53,937 bases of DNA from Opitutia bacterium. Lineage in GTDB: Bacteria; Verrucomicrobiota; Verrucomicrobiia; Opitutales; Opitutaceae. A program made the translations under genes and the position numbers. Shown here piece after piece: positions 36,175-44,459 of this stretch; position 1 is the first letter of the stretch, and the number at the start of each line of letters is the position of its first letter. The notes below the pieces were generated by a model. It was given only the letters and a program-made list of their open reading frames with translations. It did no database searches and was not told where the DNA came from. Where the stretch lies: assembly GCA_947461205.1 (NCBI GenBank), contig CANHJG010000016.1, positions 1-53,937 on the forward strand, written 5' to 3'.

Positions 36175-37869
36175 ATGTCCAAATATTTCCCCGCCTTTCT
36201 CGCGCTCGCGCTCGCGGTCGGTTTCGCCACCGCCGCCACCCCGGTCACGATCGCGCTCGTCACCGCCCAGCACGGCATGGTGGTTGCCGCTCATCCGCAG
36301 GCCGCTGCCGCCGGTCTCTCCGTCCTCCAAGCTGGAGGGAACGCCATCGACGCCGCCGTGGCCACCTCGCTCGCCGTCGGTGTCGCCGAACCCTACGGCT
36401 CCGGCCTCGGCGGGAAACTCATGCTGCTCTACTACGAGGCCAAGTCGGGCAAAACCACCGTCGTCGACGGCATGGACGCCGCCGGCTCGCTCGAGGTCGA
36501 GTCCTACAAGCAACGTCCCGCAGAAGATCGCAGCTACGGCTACGGCTCCGTGTGCGTGCCCGGTCTCGCTGCCGGACTTTGGGCGGCGCATCAAAAGTGG
36601 GGTGCGAAACCCTGGGCCGAAACCGTCCGGCCCGCCATCGCCCTCGCGCGTGCCGGCTTCCGGATCCTCCCGAAATCCCGCGAATTTTTCGAGGAATCGG
36701 AAAAAAAGCTCCACCGCGGCGACGCCGAGATCGCCCGCCTCTATCTTCCCGACGGAAAACTCCCCGCCGTCGGCACGCTGCTCCCCAACGAGGACCTCGC
36801 CCGCACCCTGGAACTCCTCGCGCAGCTGGGCCGGGACGGTTTCTACCGCGGGTCGGTCGCCGCTGCCATCGTCAAAGCCGCCCAGCAGGGTGGGGGAGTG
36901 CTCACCCTCGACGATCTCGCCCGTTACGAAGCCCGCCTCACCGAGCCCCTGGCGATGGATTTCCGCGGCTACCGGATTCTCGCGTCGCCGCCGCCCACGC
37001 AGGGCCCCGCGTTGTTTCTAACGATCATGAAGGCGCTCGAAGACGAGACCTTCGGCGGCGGTCCACTCCGCACCCCTGCCAATCTCGACAAAATCGGCCG
37101 CGTCCTGCGCGTCGTTTCCCCGCTCGTCTCCCGCTCGGTCGGCGACGCTCCGCCATCTCGCGGCCTCGTCGAGAAACTCCTCACCCCTGATTCCATCCGC
37201 GACATCCGGGCCCAGGCTTTCGCCGCCAAACCTGCCGGTCTCACGGTCGTGTTGCCCGACGACAATCCGTTCCATGAAAGCCCGATGGCCGCCACCACGC
37301 ACTTCCTCGTCGCCGATGCCGCCGGCAACGTGGTCTGCGCGACCCAATCGCAGAGTCTGCATTTCGGTGCGGGCGTCGTTCCGCCGGGCACGGGCGTCGT
37401 GATGAACGATTCGATGAGCAACTTCGCCTACACGAATCCCGCGGGCGTCAACTATGTGGCCCCCGGCAAGCGCGCCCGTAGCACGATTTCGCCCACGATC
37501 GTCTTGCGCGACGGTAAGCCCGTCTTCGCCATCGGCATTCCGGGCGCCGCCCGCATCCCGACGGCGATGCTCCAGGCGCTCCTCGACCGGCTCACTCTCA
37601 ATCGCCCGCTGGCTGAAGCGATCGGCGATACGCGGATGCACTTTGTTACTCCACTCAACCCGGCCGACGCTTTCTCGATCGAGGCCGAGCGCAGCTTCCC
37701 GGCAGCCGATGCGGCGGCCCTCGTAAAACTCGGCTGGAAGGTCGTCCTCCCCGAGGACGCCGGGCGCGGCCGTCACTTTGGCGGCATCAACGCCATCGAG
37801 TTCAACGCCGACGGTTCCCTCACCGGCTACGCCGACCCGCGCCGCACCAACGTCGCCGTCGGCGATTGA
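36175..37869 (+). CDS. ggt: Gamma-glutamyltransferase-family protein
   Basis: This 564-residue Ntn-hydrolase has a signal peptide (FPAFLALALAVGFATAA) and the family landmarks GGNAIDAAVATSLAVGVAEP and GSGLGGKLML. The likely autoprocessing/catalytic Thr374 lies in MAATTHFLVAD. Several canonical positions differ: the DFRExxP Arg that binds the gamma-glutamyl group in E. coli GGT is Met100 (VDGMDAAG), GSPGG is GIPGA, and SSMSP is STISP. Substrate range may therefore differ from glutathione, and gamma-linked peptides or polymers are possible. The ATG lies directly behind the terminator T-run, so there is no room for a separate leader in a read-through-free transcript. Confidence 0.88.
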   Translation: MSKYFPAFLALALAVGFATAATPVTIALVTAQHGMVVAAHPQAAAAGLSVLQAGGNAIDAAVATSLAVGVAEPYGSGLGGKLMLLYYEAKSGKTTVVDGMDAAGSLEVESYKQRPAEDRSYGYGSVCVPGLAAGLWAAHQKWGAKPWAETVRPAIALARAGFRILPKSREFFEESEKKLHRGDAEIARLYLPDGKLPAVGTLLPNEDLARTLELLAQLGRDGFYRGSVAAAIVKAAQQGGGVLTLDDLARYEARLTEPLAMDFRGYRILASPPPTQGPALFLTIMKALEDETFGGGPLRTPANLDKIGRVLRVVSPLVSRSVGDAPPSRGLVEKLLTPDSIRDIRAQAFAAKPAGLTVVLPDDNPFHESPMAATTHFLVADAAGNVVCATQSQSLHFGAGVVPPGTGVVMNDSMSNFAYTNPAGVNYVAPGKRARSTISPTIVLRDGKPVFAIGIPGAARIPTAMLQALLDRLTLNRPLAEAIGDTRMHFVTPLNPADAFSIEAERSFPAADAAALVKLGWKVVLPEDAGRGRHFGGINAIEFNADGSLTGYADPRRTNVAVGD

Positions 37870-38008
37870 GTCGCGCGCAAACCCCGGGTGCGGCGACTCG
37901 CCAGTGCGGCGACTTCTAGCTTGCTTCGCCTTGGTGCTCTCTTGTCTGGTCGGAGGCCGCTCGGTCATTTCGCGGCACTGCCTCGTGGCCGTCGCCAACC
38001 CCTTTTCC

Positions 38009-41000
38009 ATGAAATTGCCCTACTCCAGCATGCTTCTCGCCCTTGCTTCCGCTTGGGCGGCCGTCCCTGCCTTCGCCCAAGCACCTGCCGCGAAACCCGA
38101 AGAGACGGTCAAACTCGAAGCGTTCGCCGTCACCGGTTCGTTTATTGCCCGCCTCGAGCAGGAAAAAGCCCTGCCGGTGACCATTGTGACCGACGAGGAC
38201 ATCAAGACGCGTGGGGTCACCACCCCGGCGGAGTTGTTCGCCAGCATTCCCCAGGCTGGCCGGGTGCCGATCAGCGAGAGTCAGGCCTCCGGTGCGGACG
38301 CCCGCGGCGACATCGCCACCGTCAGCCTGCGCGGACTCGGCTCCGGCAACACCCTCGTGCTCCTGAATGGTCGCCGGATCGCGCCCCATCCGATTTCCAT
38401 GCCCGAGGGCAACATCGGCGTGCCGAGTATGGGTACGAACATCAACGTCCTGCCCACCGCCGCCATTGCCCGCGTCGAGGTCCTGCGCGACGGCGCCTCC
38501 GCCATCTACGGCACCGATGCGACCGCGGGCGTCGTGAACACGATTCTTCACCGCGATTACGAGGGACTGAGTCTCGCCACGCGCTTTGGGACGACCGAGC
38601 ACGGCGGCGGCACCGAATGGCGGGCCACGCTTGCGGGAGGGGTGCGCTCAAAATCGAATGCCACCAAACTCGTCTTCAACTACGAGTTCCTCGACCGCGC
38701 CGAGATCCGGAATTCCGACCGCGCGTTCTCGCGCAATGCCGACCACCGCCTCCGCGCCCCGGCGCCGTGGAACGGCTCGACCTCCGACAACTCCGTCGAT
38801 TTGCGCTCCGACCGCGGCTTCTTTGGCAGCTTCCAACGCGGCACCGTCTCGGCGGCGAATACGGTCGCCGGCTCCCGGCCGCCCGGGGTCGCCGCCACGC
38901 AGCTGTCCGCCACCGGCGTTTTCTTTTTTGTGCCGACCGCCCCGGGGGCCGCGACGCGCACGATCCAGGCGACGACGCCCAGTCGCACGGTGGATTCACC
39001 CGTCGGTGCCTACTACATGAACGTGAATGATTTTCGGTTCCTGATTCCGTCGAGCCGCCGTCACAATCTTTACGCGTCGCTCGATCACGAATTCAGCCGG
39101 GGCCTGACGTTTTTCTCCGACCTGACCTACTACCGGGCGGACTCGCACAACGAGCGCGAGGCCTCCCGCGTCGACGGCACGGCCGACAACAATATTTTCG
39201 TTGCGGCCGGCAATCCTTACAACCCCTTCGGCACACGCTTCTACGACGTCGCCGGAGCCCCGAACACCGACGGCACCCCGCGCATTGCGGGCACCCCTTC
39301 GGACGTTGTGCTTTCGCGCGTCACGCTGCCCGAGTTCGGCGCCCGCAAAATCGATGTGCGCTCGGAGACGATGCGCGCGCTCGCGGGCCTGCGGGGCCGC
39401 GTGTCGGAGCGGTGGAACTGGGAAAGTGCCGTGCTCTACTCGCGGGCCGAGACCACCGACCTCGAGTCCAACGCCATCAAAGAAAGCCAGCTCCGCGATG
39501 CCGCCCAGCGCACGAACAGCACCGCACTGAACCCCTTCATGACGACCTTCTCCGTCGTGGGGGGCGCACTCACCACGAGTGGCACCCCGTTTACCAACCC
39601 CGCGTCGGTCATCGCCCCGCTGCGCGGCACGTTCTACCGCCGCGGCGAGGCCGAGCTCAGCAGCTGGGATTTCCGCCTGAATGGCACGCTGTGGGACTTG
39701 CCCGCCGGCCCGTTGGGCCTCTCTACCGGCGCCGAATATCGCCGCGAAACCTATCTCGATTTCCGCGACGCCGAATCGGGCCGCCTCTCCGCGGCCGACG
39801 TCTCGGCGCTGGGCCTCCAAACCCGCCTGATCGGCGACAACAACTTCATCCAAGTCAGTCCCACCGACAACACCGACGCCCATCGTAGCAACACCGCGTT
39901 CTTCGCCGAAGTCGTGGCTCCATTGGTCGGTAAACGCCGAGGGGATTTTGTGCAGTCCGTCGAATTATCCGGGGCCGTGCGCCGTGAGAAATACTCCGAT
40001 TTTGGCACCACCACCAAACCGAAAGTCGGCCTCTCGGGTCGCCTCCTCGATTGGGTGATGGTGCGCGGCTCCTACAACCAAGCCTTCCGGGCCCCGAATC
40101 TTGCGTCCCTGTTCTCCGCCGCCGCCCAGCGCAGCATCACGGGCGTCAACGATGCCTACCGCGCCGCCGTCACCGCTTCCCCCGACGACGGCACGACCGG
40201 CCGTCGCGTCTCCCTCCGCACCGGCAATCGCAGTCTGAAGCCGGAGGAATCGGAGACCGTTACGCTGGGCGTCGTGTTCGAGCCGCCGGCGCTCAAAGGC
40301 TTCTCGATCGGGATCGATTGGTGGCGGCTCGATCAGACCGATGCCATCACCCGCCTCGACGCGGGCAACATCATCGCCGCCGACACGGCGCTGCTTACCG
40401 CCGCCAACGCCGCCCAGCAGACCGCGGCCGTCACCGCCGTCGACCTGACCAACGCCGGCAGCCCGAATATTATCCGCAATGCCATTACCGCCGCCGACCA
40501 AGCCTTGTTCGCGGCCTACAACGCGACCCGCCCGCGGGCGCAACAGCGGGCCACGGTCGGCTCCATCCGGTTTGTGGGGGAGTCCTATTTGAATGCCGCC
40601 GGGCGCACGCTGGAGGGCGTCGATCTCCTGCTCGGCTACCGGTCGCCGAAGACGCGTTTCGGCCTGTTCCGCGCCACCGCCGAAGCCTCCCACCTGCGCA
40701 CGTTCGACGAACAACTCGTCGCCGGTGAGCCCATCACCGACCTGAGCTGGACCGACGGCAATACGCGCTGGAAGGGCTCGCTTACGCTCACTTGGAAACA
40801 AGGCGATTGGTCCGCCGGTTGGGTCAGCGACTACACCGGCCGGACCAAAGACCCGTTTGTTCGCACCACGACCGCCACCGGGCCCGCCATCTCCAGCGAG
40901 GGCTACCTCATGGTCGCGGACCAGTGGGTCTCGAAGCTCAGTTTCGGTCGGCAGTTCCGGGGCCGAGGCTGGCTCGGCAATTCCAGCGTCCGCGTCGGCG

Positions 41001-41122
41001 TCAATAACGTCTTCGACGCGGAACCGCCTTTCGCGCTCGGCGGCGATGCGGACGGCTATATGCGCGGCTTCGGCGATCCGCGCGGGCGGGCTTGGTATGT
41101 CGAGCTGACCAAACGCTTCTAA
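38009..41122 (+). CDS. TonB-dependent receptor 3
   Basis: This 1037-residue receptor has a signal peptide (MLLALASAWAAVPAFAQA), LEAFAVTGSFIARLEQEK, plug motifs RGLGSGNTLVLLNGRR and EVLRDGASAIYGTD, and a barrel ending in VELTKRF with terminal Phe. It is closest in plug sequence to receptor 1. It lies between the GGT gene and the CapA-type gene, 139 bases after ggt. ATG 38009 is directly before the signal peptide; longer starts lack it. Confidence 0.92.
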   Translation: MKLPYSSMLLALASAWAAVPAFAQAPAAKPEETVKLEAFAVTGSFIARLEQEKALPVTIVTDEDIKTRGVTTPAELFASIPQAGRVPISESQASGADARGDIATVSLRGLGSGNTLVLLNGRRIAPHPISMPEGNIGVPSMGTNINVLPTAAIARVEVLRDGASAIYGTDATAGVVNTILHRDYEGLSLATRFGTTEHGGGTEWRATLAGGVRSKSNATKLVFNYEFLDRAEIRNSDRAFSRNADHRLRAPAPWNGSTSDNSVDLRSDRGFFGSFQRGTVSAANTVAGSRPPGVAATQLSATGVFFFVPTAPGAATRTIQATTPSRTVDSPVGAYYMNVNDFRFLIPSSRRHNLYASLDHEFSRGLTFFSDLTYYRADSHNEREASRVDGTADNNIFVAAGNPYNPFGTRFYDVAGAPNTDGTPRIAGTPSDVVLSRVTLPEFGARKIDVRSETMRALAGLRGRVSERWNWESAVLYSRAETTDLESNAIKESQLRDAAQRTNSTALNPFMTTFSVVGGALTTSGTPFTNPASVIAPLRGTFYRRGEAELSSWDFRLNGTLWDLPAGPLGLSTGAEYRRETYLDFRDAESGRLSAADVSALGLQTRLIGDNNFIQVSPTDNTDAHRSNTAFFAEVVAPLVGKRRGDFVQSVELSGAVRREKYSDFGTTTKPKVGLSGRLLDWVMVRGSYNQAFRAPNLASLFSAAAQRSITGVNDAYRAAVTASPDDGTTGRRVSLRTGNRSLKPEESETVTLGVVFEPPALKGFSIGIDWWRLDQTDAITRLDAGNIIAADTALLTAANAAQQTAAVTAVDLTNAGSPNIIRNAITAADQALFAAYNATRPRAQQRATVGSIRFVGESYLNAAGRTLEGVDLLLGYRSPKTRFGLFRATAEASHLRTFDEQLVAGEPITDLSWTDGNTRWKGSLTLTWKQGDWSAGWVSDYTGRTKDPFVRTTTATGPAISSEGYLMVADQWVSKLSFGRQFRGRGWLGNSSVRVGVNNVFDAEPPFALGGDADGYMRGFGDPRGRAWYVELTKRF

Positions 41123-41144
41123 ACCCGCGGCGCGGATTCCACCT

Positions 41145-42281
41145 ATGGCCATGGCTTCTCCACGTTTCACGGCGGTCCTGTTCTTGGCGACGGCCTTGGC
41201 CGCCGCCGCTCAGTCCGACCGCGGGGATCTCCGCGTACTGCTCGTGGGGCAAGCCCTCGTGAAAAAGGATTTGCGGCCGGTGGTGCCCGAGTCCGTGGCG
41301 CAGGCGAAAACCTACTTGGCCGGGGCCGATGTCGTTTTTACCAATTTGGAAACCGCCATCGCCCCGGTGGGCTTCGCCGGAAAACCGCGCTCCGAGACCG
41401 CAGTTTACGGTTCGCCCGACGTCTTGGACTGCCTGAAAGCGATGGGTTTCAATTTGCTCTCGCTGGCGAACAATCACGCCTTCGACCTCCTCGAGAGCGG
41501 CCTGCTCGCGACGCGCAGCGAGGTCGCGCGCGTCGGATTCGCCCATGCCGGCACCGGGGCCAACGCGGATCAAGCCGCCGGAGCGGCCCTGCTCGACACC
41601 CGCGGCGGCAAGGTCGCCTTGGTGGCCATGGCCTCCGGTGGCGCCCAACTCACCCCCGAAACACGGGCCGGCCCCGGCAAGGCCGGCGTAAACTTCCTCG
41701 AAGTGAAACCCGACGGCTCGCTCAACCCCGAGCACCGCGAGCTGATCCTGCACGCCGTCCGCGAAGCAGCGGCCAAAGCCCGCACGGTGATCGTCTACCA
41801 GCACAACCACTATTGGGGCGACCCCCGCGGCGTCGACGGACCGCCGGGCCGCGAGCGCCGCATCGATCGCTTTGACACGCCGGCGTGGATGGAAAAATGG
41901 GCGCGCCAGCTGGTTGACGCCGGGGCCACCCTGTTTGTCGCCCACGGGAACCCCGCCCTCCATGGCATCGAAATCTATCGGGGGCGCCCGATCCTCTACG
42001 GGCTGGGCAACTATATCTTTCAATCCGCCGGCAGCCTCGACCGGTACGGTCCGTTGACCTGGCAAAGTGCCCTCGTCGACGTGACGTTTGCCGACGGCCG
42101 TCTGAGCGGCGTCCGGATAAAACCGTTGGTCTTGGCGATGGAGGGCGAGGCACGCGGCGCGCCCTTCCTCGCGCAGGGCGGGGAAGCCGCCGCGATCCTG
42201 GGCCGTCTCGCCGACCTTTCCCGTCGTTACGGCACCGAGCTGCGCATCGCAGAAGATTCGGCCGAGGTCGTCTTGCAATAA
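41145..42281 (+). CDS. CapA/PgsA-type metallophosphatase-fold protein
   Basis: This 378-residue protein starts with a short signal-like segment (FTAVLFLATALAAAA) and has a PGA_cap domain: VVFTNLETAI, LLSLANNHAFD, VIVYQHNHYWG, VAHGNPALHGIE and YGLGNYIFQ. This domain is known from CapA/PgsA, needed for poly-gamma-glutamate capsules, but it occurs in many other contexts. The first metal-ligand motif, usually GD-I/V-M, reads VGQALVKKD, so that Asp is absent. It may be a degradative or regulatory relative rather than a synthase partner; no capB or capC gene is present. Its proximity to GGT supports gamma-glutamyl chemistry. Confidence 0.82.
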   Translation: MAMASPRFTAVLFLATALAAAAQSDRGDLRVLLVGQALVKKDLRPVVPESVAQAKTYLAGADVVFTNLETAIAPVGFAGKPRSETAVYGSPDVLDCLKAMGFNLLSLANNHAFDLLESGLLATRSEVARVGFAHAGTGANADQAAGAALLDTRGGKVALVAMASGGAQLTPETRAGPGKAGVNFLEVKPDGSLNPEHRELILHAVREAAAKARTVIVYQHNHYWGDPRGVDGPPGRERRIDRFDTPAWMEKWARQLVDAGATLFVAHGNPALHGIEIYRGRPILYGLGNYIFQSAGSLDRYGPLTWQSALVDVTFADGRLSGVRIKPLVLAMEGEARGAPFLAQGGEAAAILGRLADLSRRYGTELRIAEDSAEVVLQ

Positions 42282-42431
42282 AAGTGCGCTCCGCCGGGGT
42301 TTCCCCGCGGGCAAAAAAGTCGGCGGTCTCTCCTCCCGGGGCACCCGGCGTTTTCTCGCGCCGAAGTCGCCGCCGGCTAAATTTCCCCTTGCCATGTCGG
42401 TCCTCGCCCTCTGTTTTCTCCTGCTCCCTCC

Positions 42432-42626
42432 ATGCAAAAGACCAAAAAGTCCGTCGCCAAGCGCTTCAAAATTTCCGGAACCGGAAAGCTGATTCGCCGC
42501 ACGCCCGGCTTCCGGCACTTGCTGTCCGCGAAAAGCACGAAGTCCAAACGACGTGCCTCTCGCGATAAGCTCGTCGCCCCAGGCCATGCCAAGCCCCTTC
42601 TGCGGGCATTGCCGTTCGGCCTCTAA
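42432..42626 (+). CDS. rpmI: 50S ribosomal protein L35
   Basis: This 64-residue L35 has KTKKSVAKRFKISGTGKL and HLLSAKSTKSKRR, typical of the family. It is followed by rplT and the phe genes; infC is not adjacent on the upstream side in this window. The ATG is preceded by CTGCTCCCTCC, a pyrimidine tract. Confidence 0.97.
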   Translation: MQKTKKSVAKRFKISGTGKLIRRTPGFRHLLSAKSTKSKRRASRDKLVAPGHAKPLLRALPFGL

Positions 42627-42719
42627 ACCAGCCGTCCGCGCATAGGCATCAACCCAAACTTCGTCCGGCAGGTGAACTCAGCCGACCTGCCGACGATTAA
42701 CCAAAAGGAATAAACCAAC

Positions 42720-43109
42720 ATGGCTCGTGCAACGAACGCTCCCGCCGCTAAAAAGCGACACAAGAAAATCCTGAAATACGCCAAGGGCTATTTCGGCAAT
42801 AAATCCAAGCTCTTTCGCTATGCGAAGGAAGCCGTCCAGCATGCCTGGCAATACGCCTACATCGCGCGCAAAAAGAAGAAGTCGGATCGCCGCGGTCTCT
42901 GGATCGTGCGCCTCAACGCGGCCTGCCGCAACAACGGCATCACCTACAGCCGCTTCATCGAAGGCCTCGCCGCCGCTAAGATCGAACTCGACCGCAAGGT
43001 CTTGAGCGATCTCGCGATCCGGGACGAAGTCGCTTTCGCCGGCTTGGTCAAAACCGCCCAGGCGGCCCTGAAGGTCAAGGCCGCCACCGCCAAGACTGCC
43101 ACCGCCTAA
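42720..43109 (+). CDS. rplT: 50S ribosomal protein L20
   Basis: This 129-residue L20 is an early assembly protein that binds 23S rRNA. Motifs include KRHKKILKYAKGYFG, AYIARKKKKSDRRGLWIVR and ITYSRFIEGL. The ATG has a clear AAAAGGAA Shine-Dalgarno site, unlike most genes here. A strong terminator follows, so part of the transcription probably ends before pheS. Confidence 0.98.
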   Translation: MARATNAPAAKKRHKKILKYAKGYFGNKSKLFRYAKEAVQHAWQYAYIARKKKKSDRRGLWIVRLNAACRNNGITYSRFIEGLAAAKIELDRKVLSDLAIRDEVAFAGLVKTAQAALKVKAATAKTATA

Positions 43110-43156
43110 GCGGCTGTCTCCCGCGGGCTCTCCGGCCCGCCCCCTGTCTAGTTTCC

Positions 43157-43194
43157 GAGGACGGGCTTCATCCGAAGCCCGTCCTCTTTCTTTT
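43157..43194 (+). terminator. Terminator after rplT
   Basis: A perfect 13-bp stem GAGGACGGGCTTC / GAAGCCCGTCCTC with an ATCC loop is followed by TTTCTTTT. Confidence 0.93.
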
Positions 43195-43304
43195 GCGAAA
43201 TCGTTCTCGTTCTTCGTGCTCGCAATCGTTCTCCTTTCCTTCCGCCTGAGCCCGAACAACGATTGAGTCTACGCGATCGCAGTCCGGCCAGATTTCCTCC
43301 TCCC

Positions 43305-44348
43305 ATGCAAGACACCCTCACCGCCCTCGTCGCCAAAGCGCAGCCCGAGTTTGCCGCGCTGACCACGCGCCCCGAGTTCGAAGCCGCCAAGGCCCGCTAC
43401 GTCGGACCCAACGGCGAACTCACCGCGCTGATGAAACAAATGGGCACCGTCCCGAAGGACCAGCGTCCTGCCCTCGGCAAGCTCATCAACGAGACCAAGA
43501 CCCGTCTCCAATCGCTCCTCGACGCCGCCCTCGCCCAGATCGAAACCGCCGAACTCCGGGCCCAGCTCGGTCCCGCCGTCGATCCCACCCTGCCGTCCCC
43601 CGACTTCGGCCCCGGCACCTACCACCCGCTCACCCTCGTCCGCGAGGAGATGTGCCGCATCCTCCGCAAAGTCGGCTTCACCGTCGCCGACGGCCCCGAG
43701 GTCGAGACCGAGTATTACTGCTTCGACGCCCTCAACACCCCCGCCGATCATCCCGCGCGCGACGCTCAGGACACGTTCTACCTCCCCGAGACCGCCCGGT
43801 TCGCCAACGTCGCGAAGAAGACCCCCGAGGAAAAATATCTCCTCCGCACGCACACCTCCTCCGTGCAGATCCGCACCATGCTCAAAGGCGAGCCGCCCAT
43901 CCGCATCGTCTCGCCCGGCCGCGTCTATCGCCGCGACACCACCGACGCCACCCACTCCGCGAACTTCCACCAGCTCGAGTGCCTCTACGTCGACCAGAAC
44001 GTCACGGTCCGCGACCTCAAGGCGCTCCTCGACTACATCTTCGCCTCCCTCCTCGGCAAAGACACCAAGACCCGTTTCCGGCCGCACTACTTCGGCTACA
44101 CCGAGCCCAGCTTCGAGGTCGATCTCACCGCGACGCACCTGCCCAAGGTGAAGAAACCGTGGATCGAAATCGGCGGCTGCGGCATGGTCGATCCCACCGT
44201 CTTCGCCGATGTCGGCTACGATCCCGAGGTCTGGAGCGGCTACGCGTTCGGCATGGGCCTCGAACGTCTCGCCATGCTGCTCTACGGCATCGATGATATC
44301 CGGTACTTTTACCAAAACGACGTCCGCTTCCTGAAGCAATTTGCGTAA
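43305..44348 (+). CDS. pheS: Phenylalanine-tRNA ligase alpha subunit
   Basis: This 347-residue class II synthetase subunit has an N-terminal coiled-coil tRNA-binding arm, motif 2 with PIRIVSPGRVYRRDTTDATH, and motif 3 with GYAFGMGLERLAMLLYGIDD. It forms the alpha2-beta2 enzyme with PheT. ATG 43305, preceded by TTCCTCCTCCC, is preferred to an upstream in-frame TTG at 43263. Confidence 0.97.
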   Translation: MQDTLTALVAKAQPEFAALTTRPEFEAAKARYVGPNGELTALMKQMGTVPKDQRPALGKLINETKTRLQSLLDAALAQIETAELRAQLGPAVDPTLPSPDFGPGTYHPLTLVREEMCRILRKVGFTVADGPEVETEYYCFDALNTPADHPARDAQDTFYLPETARFANVAKKTPEEKYLLRTHTSSVQIRTMLKGEPPIRIVSPGRVYRRDTTDATHSANFHQLECLYVDQNVTVRDLKALLDYIFASLLGKDTKTRFRPHYFGYTEPSFEVDLTATHLPKVKKPWIEIGGCGMVDPTVFADVGYDPEVWSGYAFGMGLERLAMLLYGIDDIRYFYQNDVRFLKQFA

Positions 44349-44353
44349 GAAAG

Positions 44354-44430
44354 TTAACCGCGGATTTCGCAGATAACGCTGATAAATTTCTCAGACTATC
44401 CGCGCCATCCGCGTCATCCGCGGTCAAAAA
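44354..44430. repeat. Intergenic CCGCGGAT/ATCCGCGG palindromic repeat
   Basis: ACCGCGGAT at 44357-44365 and ATCCGCGGT at 44416-44424 are inverted ends of a ~75-base element with internal GCGGAT-like submotifs (ATCCGCGCCATCCGCGTC). It fills the pheS-pheT gap. The same sort of element is common between genes in Verrucomicrobiota and some other phyla, judging from general knowledge. Confidence 0.65.
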
Positions 44431-44459
44431 AATCCTCTCAGTCCGTTTCATTCCTCTCC

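Noticed and set aside
37888-37915. Short direct repeat GTGCGGCGACT as a regulatory array
   Set aside because: There are only two copies 15 bases apart, with no palindromic or promoter context; chance in GC-rich DNA is likely.
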